Assembly: GCA_902806595.1 (NCBI GenBank)
Contig: CADCXC010000041.1
Span: 62,001-126,000 of the forward strand
Length of the DNA stretch: 64,000 bases
DNA from: Pyrenopolyporus hunteri
Taxonomy: Eukaryota; Ascomycota; Sordariomycetes; Xylariales; Hypoxylaceae
Direction of reading: 5' to 3'
Below are positions 8,824-19,773 of this stretch, one piece after another. Under the pieces are notes generated by a model that was not told the origin of the DNA, did no database searches, and saw nothing but the letters and a program-made list of their open reading frames with translations. A program made the translations under genes and the position numbers. Within the stretch, counting starts at the first letter, position 1. Each line of letters opens with the position of its first letter.

Positions 8824-10737
8824 CTACCACATCGGTCCCAACGGCGGCCTATCCATCGGCGGCAACACCGGCGCCCCTCCCTTCTTCGCCGCGGTTCTGA
8901 AACTCCTCTTCGCCGCCAGCGTCTGCGGGCACTCGGCGAACGGCGCGCAATCCGGCTCGCAAGTGGCGCCCTTGGGCGGGATCTCGCCCGTCTCGAAGTA
9001 CTTCTTGACGTAGTCGTCGCGGCACTTCCCGGGCGTCACCAGCGTGACGTGGCCCGTGCTCTCCTGCACCAGCAGGCCGGAGCCGGGGTGCTCGGCGGCC
9101 ATGCGCGCCGCGCTCGCGTACGGCGTCACGGGGTCGAGGCGGCTCGACAGGAAGAGCAGCGGCGCCGCCGGCCGGCCCGGCTCGGGGCGCGACGCGTCGG
9201 CCGAGGCCGCGGGGGAGGTGAAGGGCCCCTCGAACCGGAAGGGCGGGCGCACGCGCCACCCGGGGCACGCGATGCGCAGCTGGGACCAGGACGCGCCGAA
9301 GTCGGGCGATTCCGCGGTCATCTTAGCGACGTGGGCCTGCAGCTGCTCGGTGGTGACGGCGTCCTGGGGCGGGGCGTCGCCGCAGGCCACGGCGATCTCG
9401 GCGTCGAGCGTCCAGGTGTAGGCGCGCTGGGCGGGGGTCTCGCAGTACGCGCTGGCCTCGGGCACGGCGAGCCCGGAGTAGAGCAGGCTGAAGTTCCCGG
9501 CCATGGCTTCGGCGACGACGGCTGCGACCCCCGGGAAGTACTGGATCGGCTGGTACAGCCCGTTGAAGAACACCGCCATGATGTCCGACTTGGTGATCTC
9601 CTCGATGTGGCTTCCCGATACGTACTGCGCCGGCGAGGCTTCGATGTCGGCGAGGAAGCCCCGCACGCGTCGCTCGATATCGGCGGGCCCGGTGTCGTCG
9701 GACTGGTATAAGGGGCAGCTGGAACCCCCGGCGAAACAGGTGGTCCAAAACGTAGCGAATTCCTCTTGGGTGTCTTGAAGGCTCTTGGACCAGAGCTGGA
9801 TGCGCGATTATGTTAGCTTTGAATAACGGGGGGAAGGGGAAGGGGGAGGACAAAATAAGACAGATAGATTGCGGTCGACACTTACAGCTGAGTTATAATC
9901 GTGGACGTCCACAACGCCTTCGAGAATCATACGCCCTACCCGACCGGGGTACATGGACGCGAAGTAGTTTCCGATCACGGTTCCGTATGAGAAGCCCCAG
10001 TACTGGATCCGGGGGAGATCATCCTCCTCCTGTCGCGATTGCATCTGCTGTGGGCCTCTGCCACGCGCGCGGAACTTAGCGCTAGACGTGCTGTTCTTGT
10101 TGCGTAGCTCATCGAGTTTGTCAACGATCTCGACCATGTCCCGCACCACGCTGGCCGTAGACATGTAACGTTGGATGTCGCCGTTGGCCTCGCACAGCCT
10201 CCCGTGGGCACCGAACAGTGCGCGTTGTCGTCGAACGGCGTCGATTCCGGAGTCTAGCGAGCCCATTGCGCGGAGCTGGAGAGTAGTGATCTTTCGCGCC
10301 AGCTCGTTGTCGTAGCAGTCGGCCTTGGGTTCCGAGTATCCAATACCGCGCGGATCGAACGATAAGATCTCGTAGTGCTTGTTGCCGTCTGCGGTGTCCT
10401 GGACGAGATGACCGTTCTCGAGCAGAAACGCGACCCCGGAGCCGCCTGGTCCGCCCGGGTTGACGATGATGGTGCCGCCGAAAGTGGGGTCGCTCTCGGG
10501 TACCGTAGCCGGGAGGGTAACGATGGCTAGGTTCACATTGGCCCCGTCGCCGGTAGAGTTGTTGAGCCAGTCGAGAGGAACGGTCAGCTTGGCGCACTTG
10601 AGGGTGCCGTAGCAGCTGGTGTAGTCGAGCGATGTGGACGGCTTGACGGTAGTCCAGTCGAAGACCGGGTCTGTCTGGGCCGTAGCATATTGGCCAAGTG
10701 AGGCCAGGAAGCCGGTGAGTAGCACCTTTGAAGCCAT
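8824..10737 (-). CDS. Secreted TAP-like serine peptidase (S33 family)
   Basis: Two exons, 10737-9886 and 9795-8824 (donor GTAAGT, acceptor CCAG, 90-nt intron, phase 0), give 607 residues. A signal peptide covers about residues 1-20 (LLTGFLASLGQYATA-Q). The mature protein is an alpha/beta hydrolase of the tripeptidyl-aminopeptidase-like type: NPGGPGGSG (93-101) forms the oxyanion loop, followed by FDPRGIGYS. GFSYGT gives nucleophile Ser250. In the C-terminal TAP-like domain SSRLDPVTP gives Asp505 and STGHVTL gives His533. Many cysteines and NST/NFS sequons fit an extracellular enzyme. The family removes N-terminal peptides from extracellular proteins, so a role in nutrient scavenging is likely but inferred. 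A low-complexity basic insert (about 212-240, RARGRGPQQMQSRQEE) lies just before the nucleophile strand and looks like a species-specific loop. Confidence 0.9.
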
Positions 10738-11568
10738 GGTGCTAAGGGCTACAACCCAATTGGTTAGGGTTACGTGTGAGTAAGTCTTTGAGAATGGAGG
10801 ACTTACTTATAGCTTTAAGCGTGCGGGAGGAAGAGAGGAAAGACGAAGACAAGGAGCTCGACATCGAGCTTTTTATCAATGAAAAGAGACCTAGCTTCTA
10901 CGTAGCTGTCATGGCATGCTACTGTAGTTTGTAATTGAACTGCATGGGGAGCATGTAAGTTTACGCAATAGTTTCATTCGAAGGATGCACTGTGCCTCGA
11001 CCTAAGTGCTAGGTTGGATTGGCTACTCCCTGTTATCGTTGTATTGGGCTGGTTAGGGGCGGAGAATGGATGCGATCTTCGAGACTATCTGAGCTGAGCC
11101 CATCGGGAGAGACGAGCCGACGGTGGACCTGGGTAGGCCGTATGGGGAATTGGCGGGTCTGGTCTACCTACGTGTAGGTAATGTACTACAGTGGTAGTGG
11201 CCATTGGTACCTAATTACCATAGTATCATTTAGTGGTCCGGACTGGTTTGCTCGTTTGCTCGTTTGTTTGCTTGTGTGGTTGATACTATGAGGAATGAAT
11301 GAGGAAAAGAGAAAGAAAGAAAAAAAGGCGATGTGTTCCCAGGTACCTGAAAATTTAATTCGACGCATTAGCCAATCACAAACGCCGTATTTAGCTACTA
11401 ATTGCCTAATCCAGTAGGAGGTGCCCCACTACGATTTACCCCAAAGCTTACGTTACACGGTATCGGTTCACCTATAAATCGCCCTATAGAAAGATTAGGT
11501 ACCTGACCCTAGGTACGCCCTCTGCAGAGCTTCAGGGTTGATTACTTAGGCACCCACCTACCTACCTA
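10738..11568. other. Upstream region of the peptidase gene
   Basis: Promoter side of the minus-strand peptidase gene, then non-coding DNA with several TACCTA-type short repeats (about 11165-11180 and 11500-11515). No gene is seen. Confidence 0.45.
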
Positions 11569-11595
11569 CAGTGGGTTGTAAAAAGTTCCTACCCG
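11569..11595 (+). repeat. Left terminal inverted repeat of the MITE
   Basis: 27-bp perfect inverted copy of 11939-11965, preceded by TA. Confidence 0.85.
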
Positions 11596-11938
11596 GTGGC
11601 TGGTACTAAATACCCCCGTAAATTAAATATCCCCACTACTTAAAAGTAATTTTTTACCTTTTAACCTTCGATTTATTACGTATTATACGAAGCTATTTCG
11701 AATTTTTTAATTATAATGCGTGGAAAGAAATTATCTTTTATAATTAATAAGCTATTTATAAATTTATATTACGATCGTTATTTAATTTTATATCGTATTA
11801 AATTGCAGTTATAATCAAAGTTAATAGGTGGTATACGATATTAATTAATAAAGTGGGGGTTTTCTATTGCATTTATACGGTATATATATATATTTAATAG
11901 CTGTAATTAATTTGCGGGGTGTAGCGTGTACAGATCAG

Positions 11939-11965
11939 CGGGTAGGAACTTTTTACAACCCACTG
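11939..11965 (-). repeat. Right terminal inverted repeat of the MITE
   Basis: 27-bp perfect inverted copy of 11569-11595, followed by TA and then a CCTA tandem run. Confidence 0.85.
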
Positions 11966-13496
11966 TACCTACCTACCTACCTGGCCACTCCAAGCTCTGG
12001 AAATCCACGTGTTACCTGAAGCCTAGCTTAGGTACGTCCTCAATTCAGCGTGCTGGTGAAACTCAGGCTCAACTAGGATCTAGCTCCTTTACCGCTTTCC
12101 GGGGTCGCTGGCTAGGGCTGAGCTCTAAGCGTCGTCCTTGACTTCTATAACAATGATGATACCCACATCTACCCACGGCGATCCAGCACGAAGGCCTCCC
12201 AGTTGCTATTATTGATTGGCCTACCAAGGGCATGAGCATTTGGAGAAAGTTTACGTTTCCAGCACTTACCTACTGTTGTATACAGTATTGTAACTGCATT
12301 GTAACTATAAGCCATTCTCAGGATTAAGGGATGAATGAATATGTGCTTGGCTGCTATGCGATCATTGATTGAAATGACACTTCCCCGCCTATAACCAGTC
12401 TGGCTTTCGTCTTATTGGACCCTGAAACTACGGCGTATTCGCAGGCAGGTAAGATAGTGTTGTCGGTGGGTTCCGGGCCTCCTCATATATTATAGGGGGA
12501 TTCTAACCAAGGCGTGCCGGCATGTCATGTTTATAATTGTATAACCCAAGTAGGTAGGTTGTCGGGCGCCATGTGCGTAATGAGTGGCTGTAGGGAAGCG
12601 AATCGGACCGCCTAAGGTCGATCAGCATTGTGGCTGGCGTCGTGTCTCCTTGTCGGCTCGGACTCCGTTTGGTTGCCTCCCTCGAGCATTTAATTCTTCT
12701 TATTAATGAGCTAGTAGTAAATAAGACTAGCTATATGTTTTTAAGACTATATGCCCCGTGAGATACGATGTGTTGGCGGGAGTTTAATTAGATGCCGGGA
12801 TTGTACGTATTGGGATAGAACCGTGTCAACGTAAACCAGGTTATAGGCCTATATCCTTGAACTCCACGGATACGGCGTATTCGATTCGATAACGCGATCT
12901 CGCATATGCTGGGCAATTGGTGCAATTGAGCCACTCAGGGCCCACGTTATCACCTTTTTAGAAGGTATTGAACCCCACAAGTTGGGCTGAAACCACGAGT
13001 TCCTTGCGCAAGCATCCTGGTAGCTGAAGTCCCTAATTGCTTAGGATAGAGTCTTAATAATGCCGATGTTCCCAGGTTTAATCCCGAAGCCTAAGAGCAA
13101 CATTCTAATTTCGACTGCCGACTTCCGGGAGCAGTATAAAGGAATCTACCCGTTGAAACGAGATAAGTTCAATCCCGCATCTGATTCGAAAGTGTAATAC
13201 AACGACCGCCTACGAAATTATAGTGGCGACCTGACTTTCCAGTTTGTAGCTGCTAGTAGTACCAGCCGGTACCTGGCGAGCCATTGGCTCTTGACAACCC
13301 TTTCCAGCTCCGCATATGAATACGCCAGAAGGATACCGATACGGAACGAGCGCACGTCCTAAGACTTTTAAGCTAACCATGGTTCGAATGGATTTAATTT
13401 GCTTGATTTCTTAAGACAACAACTTTTATATAGTACATCCCAGTTTTCCATACATATCCATAGTTACCTACGTATTCAACGAATACGGCTCACGTC
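11966..13496. other. Non-coding region
   Basis: No coding frame with recognisable content. Starts with a (CCTA)n run next to the MITE and ends at the 3' flank of the MFS gene. Confidence 0.5.
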
Positions 13497-14896
13497 TCAC
13501 AACTCCTTCTTCCCCGACTTGGTCTTCTTTGGTACCGAGCCGGGCGGTGACTTTAACCCAGCGAACACCAGCAGCGTAACCCCTAATATGCCGAGGGCAC
13601 CCGCATTATAAGCCACCTCCCTGCCCGCCCACCAGTACACACTCGTGAACAGGACCGGGCCTAAGCCCCGTCCAAGCTGGCCCCAGCTTCTCAGTACGCC
13701 TAGCTTACCACCTCGCTCGCCCTCGTTCGCCTCGAAGCTGCTCAGCGTGTTCAAGCCGCTGACGACTGTCGCCGAGGTGGTCGCAAGACAGGTCGCGGCG
13801 AGATACAGCGAGCCGATGGTGCTGATGCGCCCGAGCATCGCAAACGCGACTAAGCACGCACTTACGCCGATCCGCACAGTGAGCAAAGGAGGCAGCCGAC
13901 GCGTGACTCCGCCCTGAAGGATCGAGGCCACTAGACCCACGTACCCCAAAAGCCGCCCGTTCTGCGCCGAGTCGTACTGGAACAGGTCGTACGTCATGAA
14001 CGGCAGAGAAAATTCCATGCCCGAGAAGAATAGCAGGAAGGCGAAGTGCACAAAGTTCAGCAGGAAATGGGAGTTTGTACGAGTCGCCGCCGCTGATTTC
14101 GCCGCTGTTTTAGTCGTCTTTTTCCCTGTTTTACTCGGCAGCGTCTCGGGCAATGCGAAGTATAGGTAGATTGTCTCGAGCACGATCAGAGATAAAGACA
14201 CGCCGGCGGCCGTTGCGAAGGGGTTCGCGGCTACGGTTGCGATGGAGCTTAGGTACGCGCCAAGGGCAGGACCGAAGGTGAATGCGATCGAGAAACAGGC
14301 GCCTATGAGGGCCATGGTCGAGCCGCGGCTATTCTCGTCCGAGATGTCGGTTGCGATGGCCGTGGCCAGCTGAACGTTCCCCTCCGACAGACCACCGACG
14401 ATGCGCGACGCGAGGAAGGTCCTGAAATCAACTGCCACTACCCATAGTAGTACCGACAAGATGTTTCCAGCCATGCTGGCCAGGAGCGCGGTCCTTCTGC
14501 CATGCTTGTCGGATAGGTGCCCGATGATGGGGGAAGCAATGGCCTGGAGGAGAGAGAACAGACTACCGAGGGCGCCACCCAATAGGACAATATCGTATCT
14601 CGAATCGATCGGTTTCGCAAAGGCAGACTTGTAGGCATTCAGGCCGCCGAGGGTTCGCGCGAGAAGCGTTGATTGCGATTCGGAGCTGGCTTCGCTATTT
14701 CGGTAGAACTCGAGGAGTTTTGGGAATAGGGGAAGAATGAAGGTAAAGGATATCTATGAATGACCAGTGTTAGCGCGCATGCGTCCCCTTTTGTTTGTTG
14801 ATTTGAAATGAAGCCATGACGTACCAGGTCAAGGAGTAATGACACGAAAATGACCTTGAGCACCCTCTTCCGGGTGCTTGGCTCGACAGCGGTCAT
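13497..14896 (-). CDS. MFS transporter, MFSD10/YCR023C-like
   Basis: Two exons, 14896-14825 and 14753-13497 (donor GTACGT, acceptor CATAG, 71-nt intron, phase 0), give 442 residues. The protein is a twelve-helix major facilitator. The joined N-terminus runs from VLKVIFVSLLLDL into ISFTFILPLFPKLLEFYR, the diagnostic opening of the MFSD10 (tetracycline-transporter-like) group. The loop 2-3 signature GHLSDKHGRR is at 102-111. A second characteristic stretch is SRIVGGLSEGNVQLATAIATDISDENSRG. The central cytoplasmic loop is basic (KTGKKTTKTAAKSAAATRTN). The C-terminus is Lys-rich. Yeast YCR023C is vacuolar; the substrate is unknown here. The first exon is short and easily missed: without it the protein lacks part of helix 1. 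Confidence 0.88.
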
Positions 14897-17800
14897 CGTG
14901 AGTTTTGTTGACGGTTATTGGGTTCGTCGCAACGGGCCAGCCGGTGAGGGTACGAGAGTGAGTGAACGGGGTTAAAAAGGAATAGAAAAAGATAGAAGTA
15001 AGGATAAAGAATTTGGAATTATGAGATGGATGCTAAGCCCCGCGAGACCCGACGATGTTCGTATCGAGGGCGAGATTTGTTTCGTGAAGCGCCGAGAGAG
15101 AGGGAGACACGACCTGGAAGCAAAAAAAAAAAAGAAAGATCACCTTACGTACCTACGACACATTACGAAGTACGTAACTCTAACTCAGTAAACTTTCCGT
15201 GCGGCTACGTATCCTCAGCGCGGTGGCTGCAGGGGCTTCAGGGGTCCGACTATCCGATGGGCCCATAATATTGTGTGTATTTGTATTTATTTATGCATGA
15301 GGGGTACGTAAAGCAGGTACCTACCCGGGTACCTACCTGGGTACTTACCTATAAGTACCTGGGTATGTACGCTGCGCTGTCGCCTGCGGGTCAGCCCGAG
15401 CCCCGAGCATTTTATTTACAGCTCACCACGCTGGACCGTACGAAGCATGTACTATGGTACAAATGTTTAAAATAGCATACTCGGTATTAGCTCTTCTGCT
15501 CCTTCTGCTCTCTTACTTACCTCGTATATACCAGTACATACCATTCTATACCACCCTGCGATATCATGTCATTCACGATATCAATGTTCTCATGGTCAAT
15601 CAATCCTCAACGCTCACTTCCTGGAACGGCCGTACGAGGTGTAAGAAATACTTGAGCGATTTTAAAAAGATCTGACTGGAGACCATCAGCAAAGACAAGC
15701 GGCGGTATTCTGCTTAGGTATGTATTTCGCTCAGTCGCGATGTTGCATTAAAATGGTATGATGTTGTCATTGACAGCGGGAGCCAATGATATTGAGTAGA
15801 TCGGCCAATGATTTCTAATTTCTTGGTGGACTCCAATTGTGGCTCTTGCGGTCGAGATGGAAGTTGAAAGATGTGAATGTGGATATTGTGATGCTTTGAT
15901 GGCTTTAAATCCGGCTGTAGGACACCCCGTGTCCCCGGACGGAGTGCTTTCGATGAACGGGGCGCGAGAGTAAGGCGACGAGGCGAGACAGCTGTCTAAA
16001 CTACCATAATGCCTGTTTTCATCAATTCGAAGACTCCTAGAGAGAGACATAAGCCAACCTAGAAGAATATGGGTGTCAAAACGATCGTGGTTGATACACT
16101 TGTTATAAATATTGTCGGGAGTCTTCAAGGTCCCATGGTGAGCCGGTGAGTCAGATGAAACAGGTTTCTTCTGAACGAGTCTTTCGGCGAGATTCCACCT
16201 ATATGTAGGCTTTATAATATTAGGGCTCGGTTCCCAGCTTCGGCTGGTAGTTGGTAAATAGGGGGCATTGACATCATTATCAACTTGATCCGGCTTTTCC
16301 CTAGCTTCTTATAACCCAATGCGCATATGTTAGCCTATTCAAATGTATCCATCTGTCGCCTCGTATTCTTTCTGCCGCAGACACATGTCCCTCTGACCCT
16401 GAACTAAGACATCGTTATCCCCGTTCTAGAAAAGCATCGCAATGTAATGCCTTGATCTGAACGGAACTTTGGCCCGGCGGTGTTCAAATGAGTGCTGACG
16501 ACGCCTAGGATTCAATCACACGACGACGTGTCCCCTTAGCAGAATTCCGTTCTGATTTTATTATTCATGAAGTGGTCCCTGGCGCAGTAAACATGGAGAA
16601 AACGATGAGATATCATGACTTGGCACCGATGCGGAACGTTCAATAGATGGGGACAAGCTGCCTACTCCATTTATTGTGTTGAACGTCGGAAACCTCCGCG
16701 TGGCGCATTATGCGAAGAGTGAATCCTCCGGAGCTCTGTTGAAACTCCGCCCGTGCATAATTCGATCTCATCGATGTATATACAAGCATCTAGTAAATAT
16801 ATCGAGGATAGGCTATTAGGGTGATCGGGTAGCCATGGCCGCACAGTCCGGAGACGCCTTTCGCCAATAAATACTAGCTAAAGACTGAGCCGCAAGCAAG
16901 GGTTTACGGCTTTGCATATTCGCTAGACACCAGTTGCTGTTATCCACGATTCCTCTCAGCCCCAACGGCAGGTCCCGTGAGGTTTGCTTGGTGTCCTGGC
17001 CGTGTTCGCGATTGGATGTAGTAGCTAAGTTTAGGATCTTCGTCTTCCCCGGATTTACTTGGTTGGATCAGCACAAGCTGATCTCGTCTAGACCACTACA
17101 CAAGTGTTGTAGGGAGCACCGTGCATCGTATATAGGTACCTACCTGCACATCTGTGAAGTTGCTCTCGGGGCCTGCGACTGGACGAAATGGCGAGGTAAT
17201 ACGTCCACATGCATACATTGGGTAGCATACATAGCATCAATACATACGGGTATTACAACACTACCTACACCATCACAACAAACTCCAGATCTCTAATAGA
17301 ATGGACGAATGCCCGCGAGCCGTCATCCTTTTCCGTTTACTCAACTGCCGTTAGCGTGCTCCGGGCGCATGGGACCCTAACTGGCTGAGCGTGCCATCAC
17401 TGCTATTATTGGCAGCTCCCCAAATCAAGCACAAAGCCCATCGAGCCAGTCACGAGCCCCCAGCCCCGGTTGGTATCAAAGGCCGCGGCTCCAAATACGA
17501 GTGAGATCTGCAGTACCAATTCCCCACCTGGCCCCCCAAGAGGCGCAAACACGAGGATCGAAGAAAAGGCCCGCAAGACGTTGCACGACAAACCCGTACA
17601 TGCTATTGACCTACCATCATATGTCTCCATTGTCAGTCTTATGCATCACCACCAGGTTACCTAACGGCTAACCGTAACGACCAAGACTAACCGGTCGTTG
17701 GTCTCGTTAGGCCAGCGTTTGCATAGCCGTCCTCTCTCTCTCCTCTCAAATATCTTGTCGTCAGCGTACATTACATGGATGGGGTCTCGCATTAACCAAG

Positions 17801-18025
17801 GTGCCATAACCACCTTAAACCAACCTGTCAGCTACATACAGGTATTTCGGTATCTCGTAGTCAAGCATGGAACTGTCAGTCAATAGCCGGGTCCCACTGA
17901 GGTGCAGCAATGTCACCACGTATGATAGCTTCACCATGGTAAGTAACGTACCCCTTAGACCGCACACAAGCCGCACAACGATATACGAGGTCTCGGGCAA
18001 CGATATCCAACTTAGGCAATTAAGT
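14897..18025. other. 3.1-kb intergenic region
   Basis: Holds the MFS promoter and leader (A-rich tracts near 14980 and 15121-15135) and a cluster of TACCTACC/GGTACC repeats at about 15310-15365. A 126-codon minus-strand frame at 15748-16128 shows no family features and is not called. The remainder shows nothing recognisable. Confidence 0.4.
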
Positions 18026-18039
18026 AAATATATATAAGG
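18026..18039 (+). promoter_or_regulatory. TATA-like element of the cerato-platanin gene
   Basis: AAATATATATAAGG lies about 190 bp before the start codon. It is followed by a long C/T/A-rich, G-poor leader (about 18055-18229), a pattern typical of strongly expressed fungal genes. The role is inferred from position only. Confidence 0.4.
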
Positions 18040-18229
18040 GACGACACCTGCTCGCCTTCCCACAGTCTCCTCACCATCATCAGCATCAATCAACTACAGC
18101 TCTAATACACCAACCTCGTAATAAACTACATTCCTACCTCTCTCCAACCACCCGAGACACCTTTACAAAGCCTCCCTTCCGAATTCCCAAACCCCAAAAC
18201 CCTCAAAAAACCACAACACCAAAGCCAAA

Positions 18230-18484
18230 ATGCAGTTCTCCAAGCTCATCCAGTTCCTCTCCCTCGCCGCCGCCTCGTCGGCCGTCACCGTCTCCTACGA
18301 CACCGGGTACGACGACCGCTCGCGCTCGCTAACGGCCGTGTCCTGCTCGGACGGGGTTAACGGGCTGATCACGCGGTACGGCTGGCAGACGCAGGGCAAC
18401 ATCCCGACCCCGTACATCGGCGGCGTCGACGCCATCGCCGGCTGGAACTCGCCTTCCGTAAGATTTCCCTTCTCTCTCTCTCTC

Positions 18485-18515
<31 letters not shown>

Positions 18516-18738
18516 CTAGGTGAACCCCAAACTAACCTGAATAAAAATCTAGTGCGGCACCTGCTGGGAGCTCTCGTACAATGGCAAGACGATCAACGTG
18601 CTGGCCATCGACCACGCCGCGGCCGGGTTCAACATCGCCCTGGACGCCATGAACGCGCTGACCAACGGGCAGGCCGTACAGCTGGGCCGCGTCGACGCCA
18701 CCTCGCGCCAGGTCGCCACCAGCGCCTGCGGCATCTAA
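18230..18738 (+). CDS. Cerato-platanin (SnodProt1-type secreted protein)
   Basis: Two exons, 18230-18457 and 18553-18738 (donor GTAAGA, acceptor CTAG, phase 0), give 137 residues. Signal peptide about residues 1-18 (KLIQFLSLAAASSA). The mature part has the family pattern: VSYDTGYDDRSRSL, VSCSDGVNGL and IPTPYIGGVDAIAGWNSPSC. CGTCWEL, INVLAIDHAAAGFNIALDAMNALT and a terminal ATSACGI follow. The four cysteines (39, 77, 80, 135) that form the two conserved disulphides are all present. Cerato-platanins are small secreted double-psi-beta-barrel proteins that bind chitin oligomers, loosen polysaccharides and often trigger plant defence. The intron contains a (TCTA)n microsatellite. Length and cysteines fit the family exactly. 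Confidence 0.95.
18483..18512 (+). repeat. (TCTA)n microsatellite inside the cerato-platanin intron
   Basis: About seven tandem TCTA units directly after the donor site; length variation here would change intron length but not the protein. Confidence 0.85.
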
Positions 18739-19773
18739 ACACGCACACACATACACACGCCTATTTCTTCCCCCTCCCCTTTCTCACTCCTATTCCCCTC
18801 GGTGCCGGGACTTTCGAAAATAAAAGAGAGGAAAAGGGAAATTCGGACGGCGAGGCAGAGACGTGAAGAAAACGACGAGGTATATGGTATATGATTGAAT
18901 GGATGGAAATGGATTGAAACGGCGACGGCGCATTGCGGGTTCGGCTAAGCATAGCATATTACACGGGTTATCCACCTACCTAGGTACCTACCACCACCAC
19001 CACCACCAACCTACTTAATGTTCATTCCTTAATCTTACGCTTTACCGTCATCGAGCATCAACAACATCAATCATTGGGTCGGCGCAGGATTTTGACTACT
19101 TCACTTCGGCTCTTAATTCAATAGGAGTTACAGTTCTTAGACCATATCAATACAGAATTTGAAGGCCACACCTTTGCTCATTGTAGATTTTTTTTCTTAT
19201 TTTTTTTCCTCTTTCAACGTGAACTTAAACTTAAGAAGCGTGACGAAAATATTAATTATGGCTATCTAATCACACTCTGGTTTGACAGCGATCCTTAGCG
19301 ATCAGCTCCGTTCGTAGACCTCCCCAGAAACGACGTTAAACGTTGCAGCAGAAGGGCAATGCTTCTCTGCTTCTCCTCATCATGAGAAAACGAGCGAATC
19401 CCCCCTCTCGTCTCCATATCCGGCTATGCAAATAACAAAGGAAATGGTTTTTTTTTCTCTTTAATTATTAATCTTCTTGAATAAGCAGTGAGGGACCATT
19501 GCCAATCTGATACGTTAGGAGAATGTGTCTGTCTGTTTCATTACATTGTAAAGAACAAAAATTATGAGGGCAAAAGGTACGGGGGTATCAATCTAGACAG
19601 TGCGACAGCAGAAAAAGGCAAATGGTATAAAACGCGAACATTCCGTATATAACGTTAACTTCCCAAGTGCCTCGCTAGCTTCTGCGACAGGTGAAATAGT
19701 GCCGCCCAAAAGAAAGTGAAATGTACGAAAACAAATCGACGCTCTGTCGAGTCCCGGTCCCTTAAATCTTCAC
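18739..19773. other. Convergent 3' region
   Basis: 3' UTR of cerato-platanin, a TACCTAGGTACC motif with a (CCA)n run at about 18975-19008, poly-T tracts near 19190-19210 and 19449-19456, and the 3' flank of the large minus-strand gene. No gene is seen. Confidence 0.5.

Larger units (their letters stand above)
11569..11965. mobile_element. MITE with 27-bp terminal inverted repeats and TA target site
   Basis: The 27 bases at 11569-11595 (starting CAGTGGGTTGTAAAAAG) are the exact reverse complement of 11939-11965. Similarity continues imperfectly inward for about 30 more bases (a CCCCCG-TAAATTAA-like block on both sides). The element is 397 bp, strongly AT-rich inside (about 11640-11920) and has no coding frame. 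It is flanked on both sides by TA (11567-11568 and 11966-11967). CAGT ends with a TA duplication are the signature of the Tc1/mariner superfamily, which includes the fungal Fot1/pogo group. This is therefore a non-autonomous mariner-type MITE. It has landed in a CCTA-type microsatellite. The AT-rich interior may reflect RIP mutation or be original. Confidence 0.8.

Noticed and set aside
15748..16128. 126-codon minus frame in an intergenic region
   Set aside because: No signal peptide, domain or splice context, and composition is close to random.
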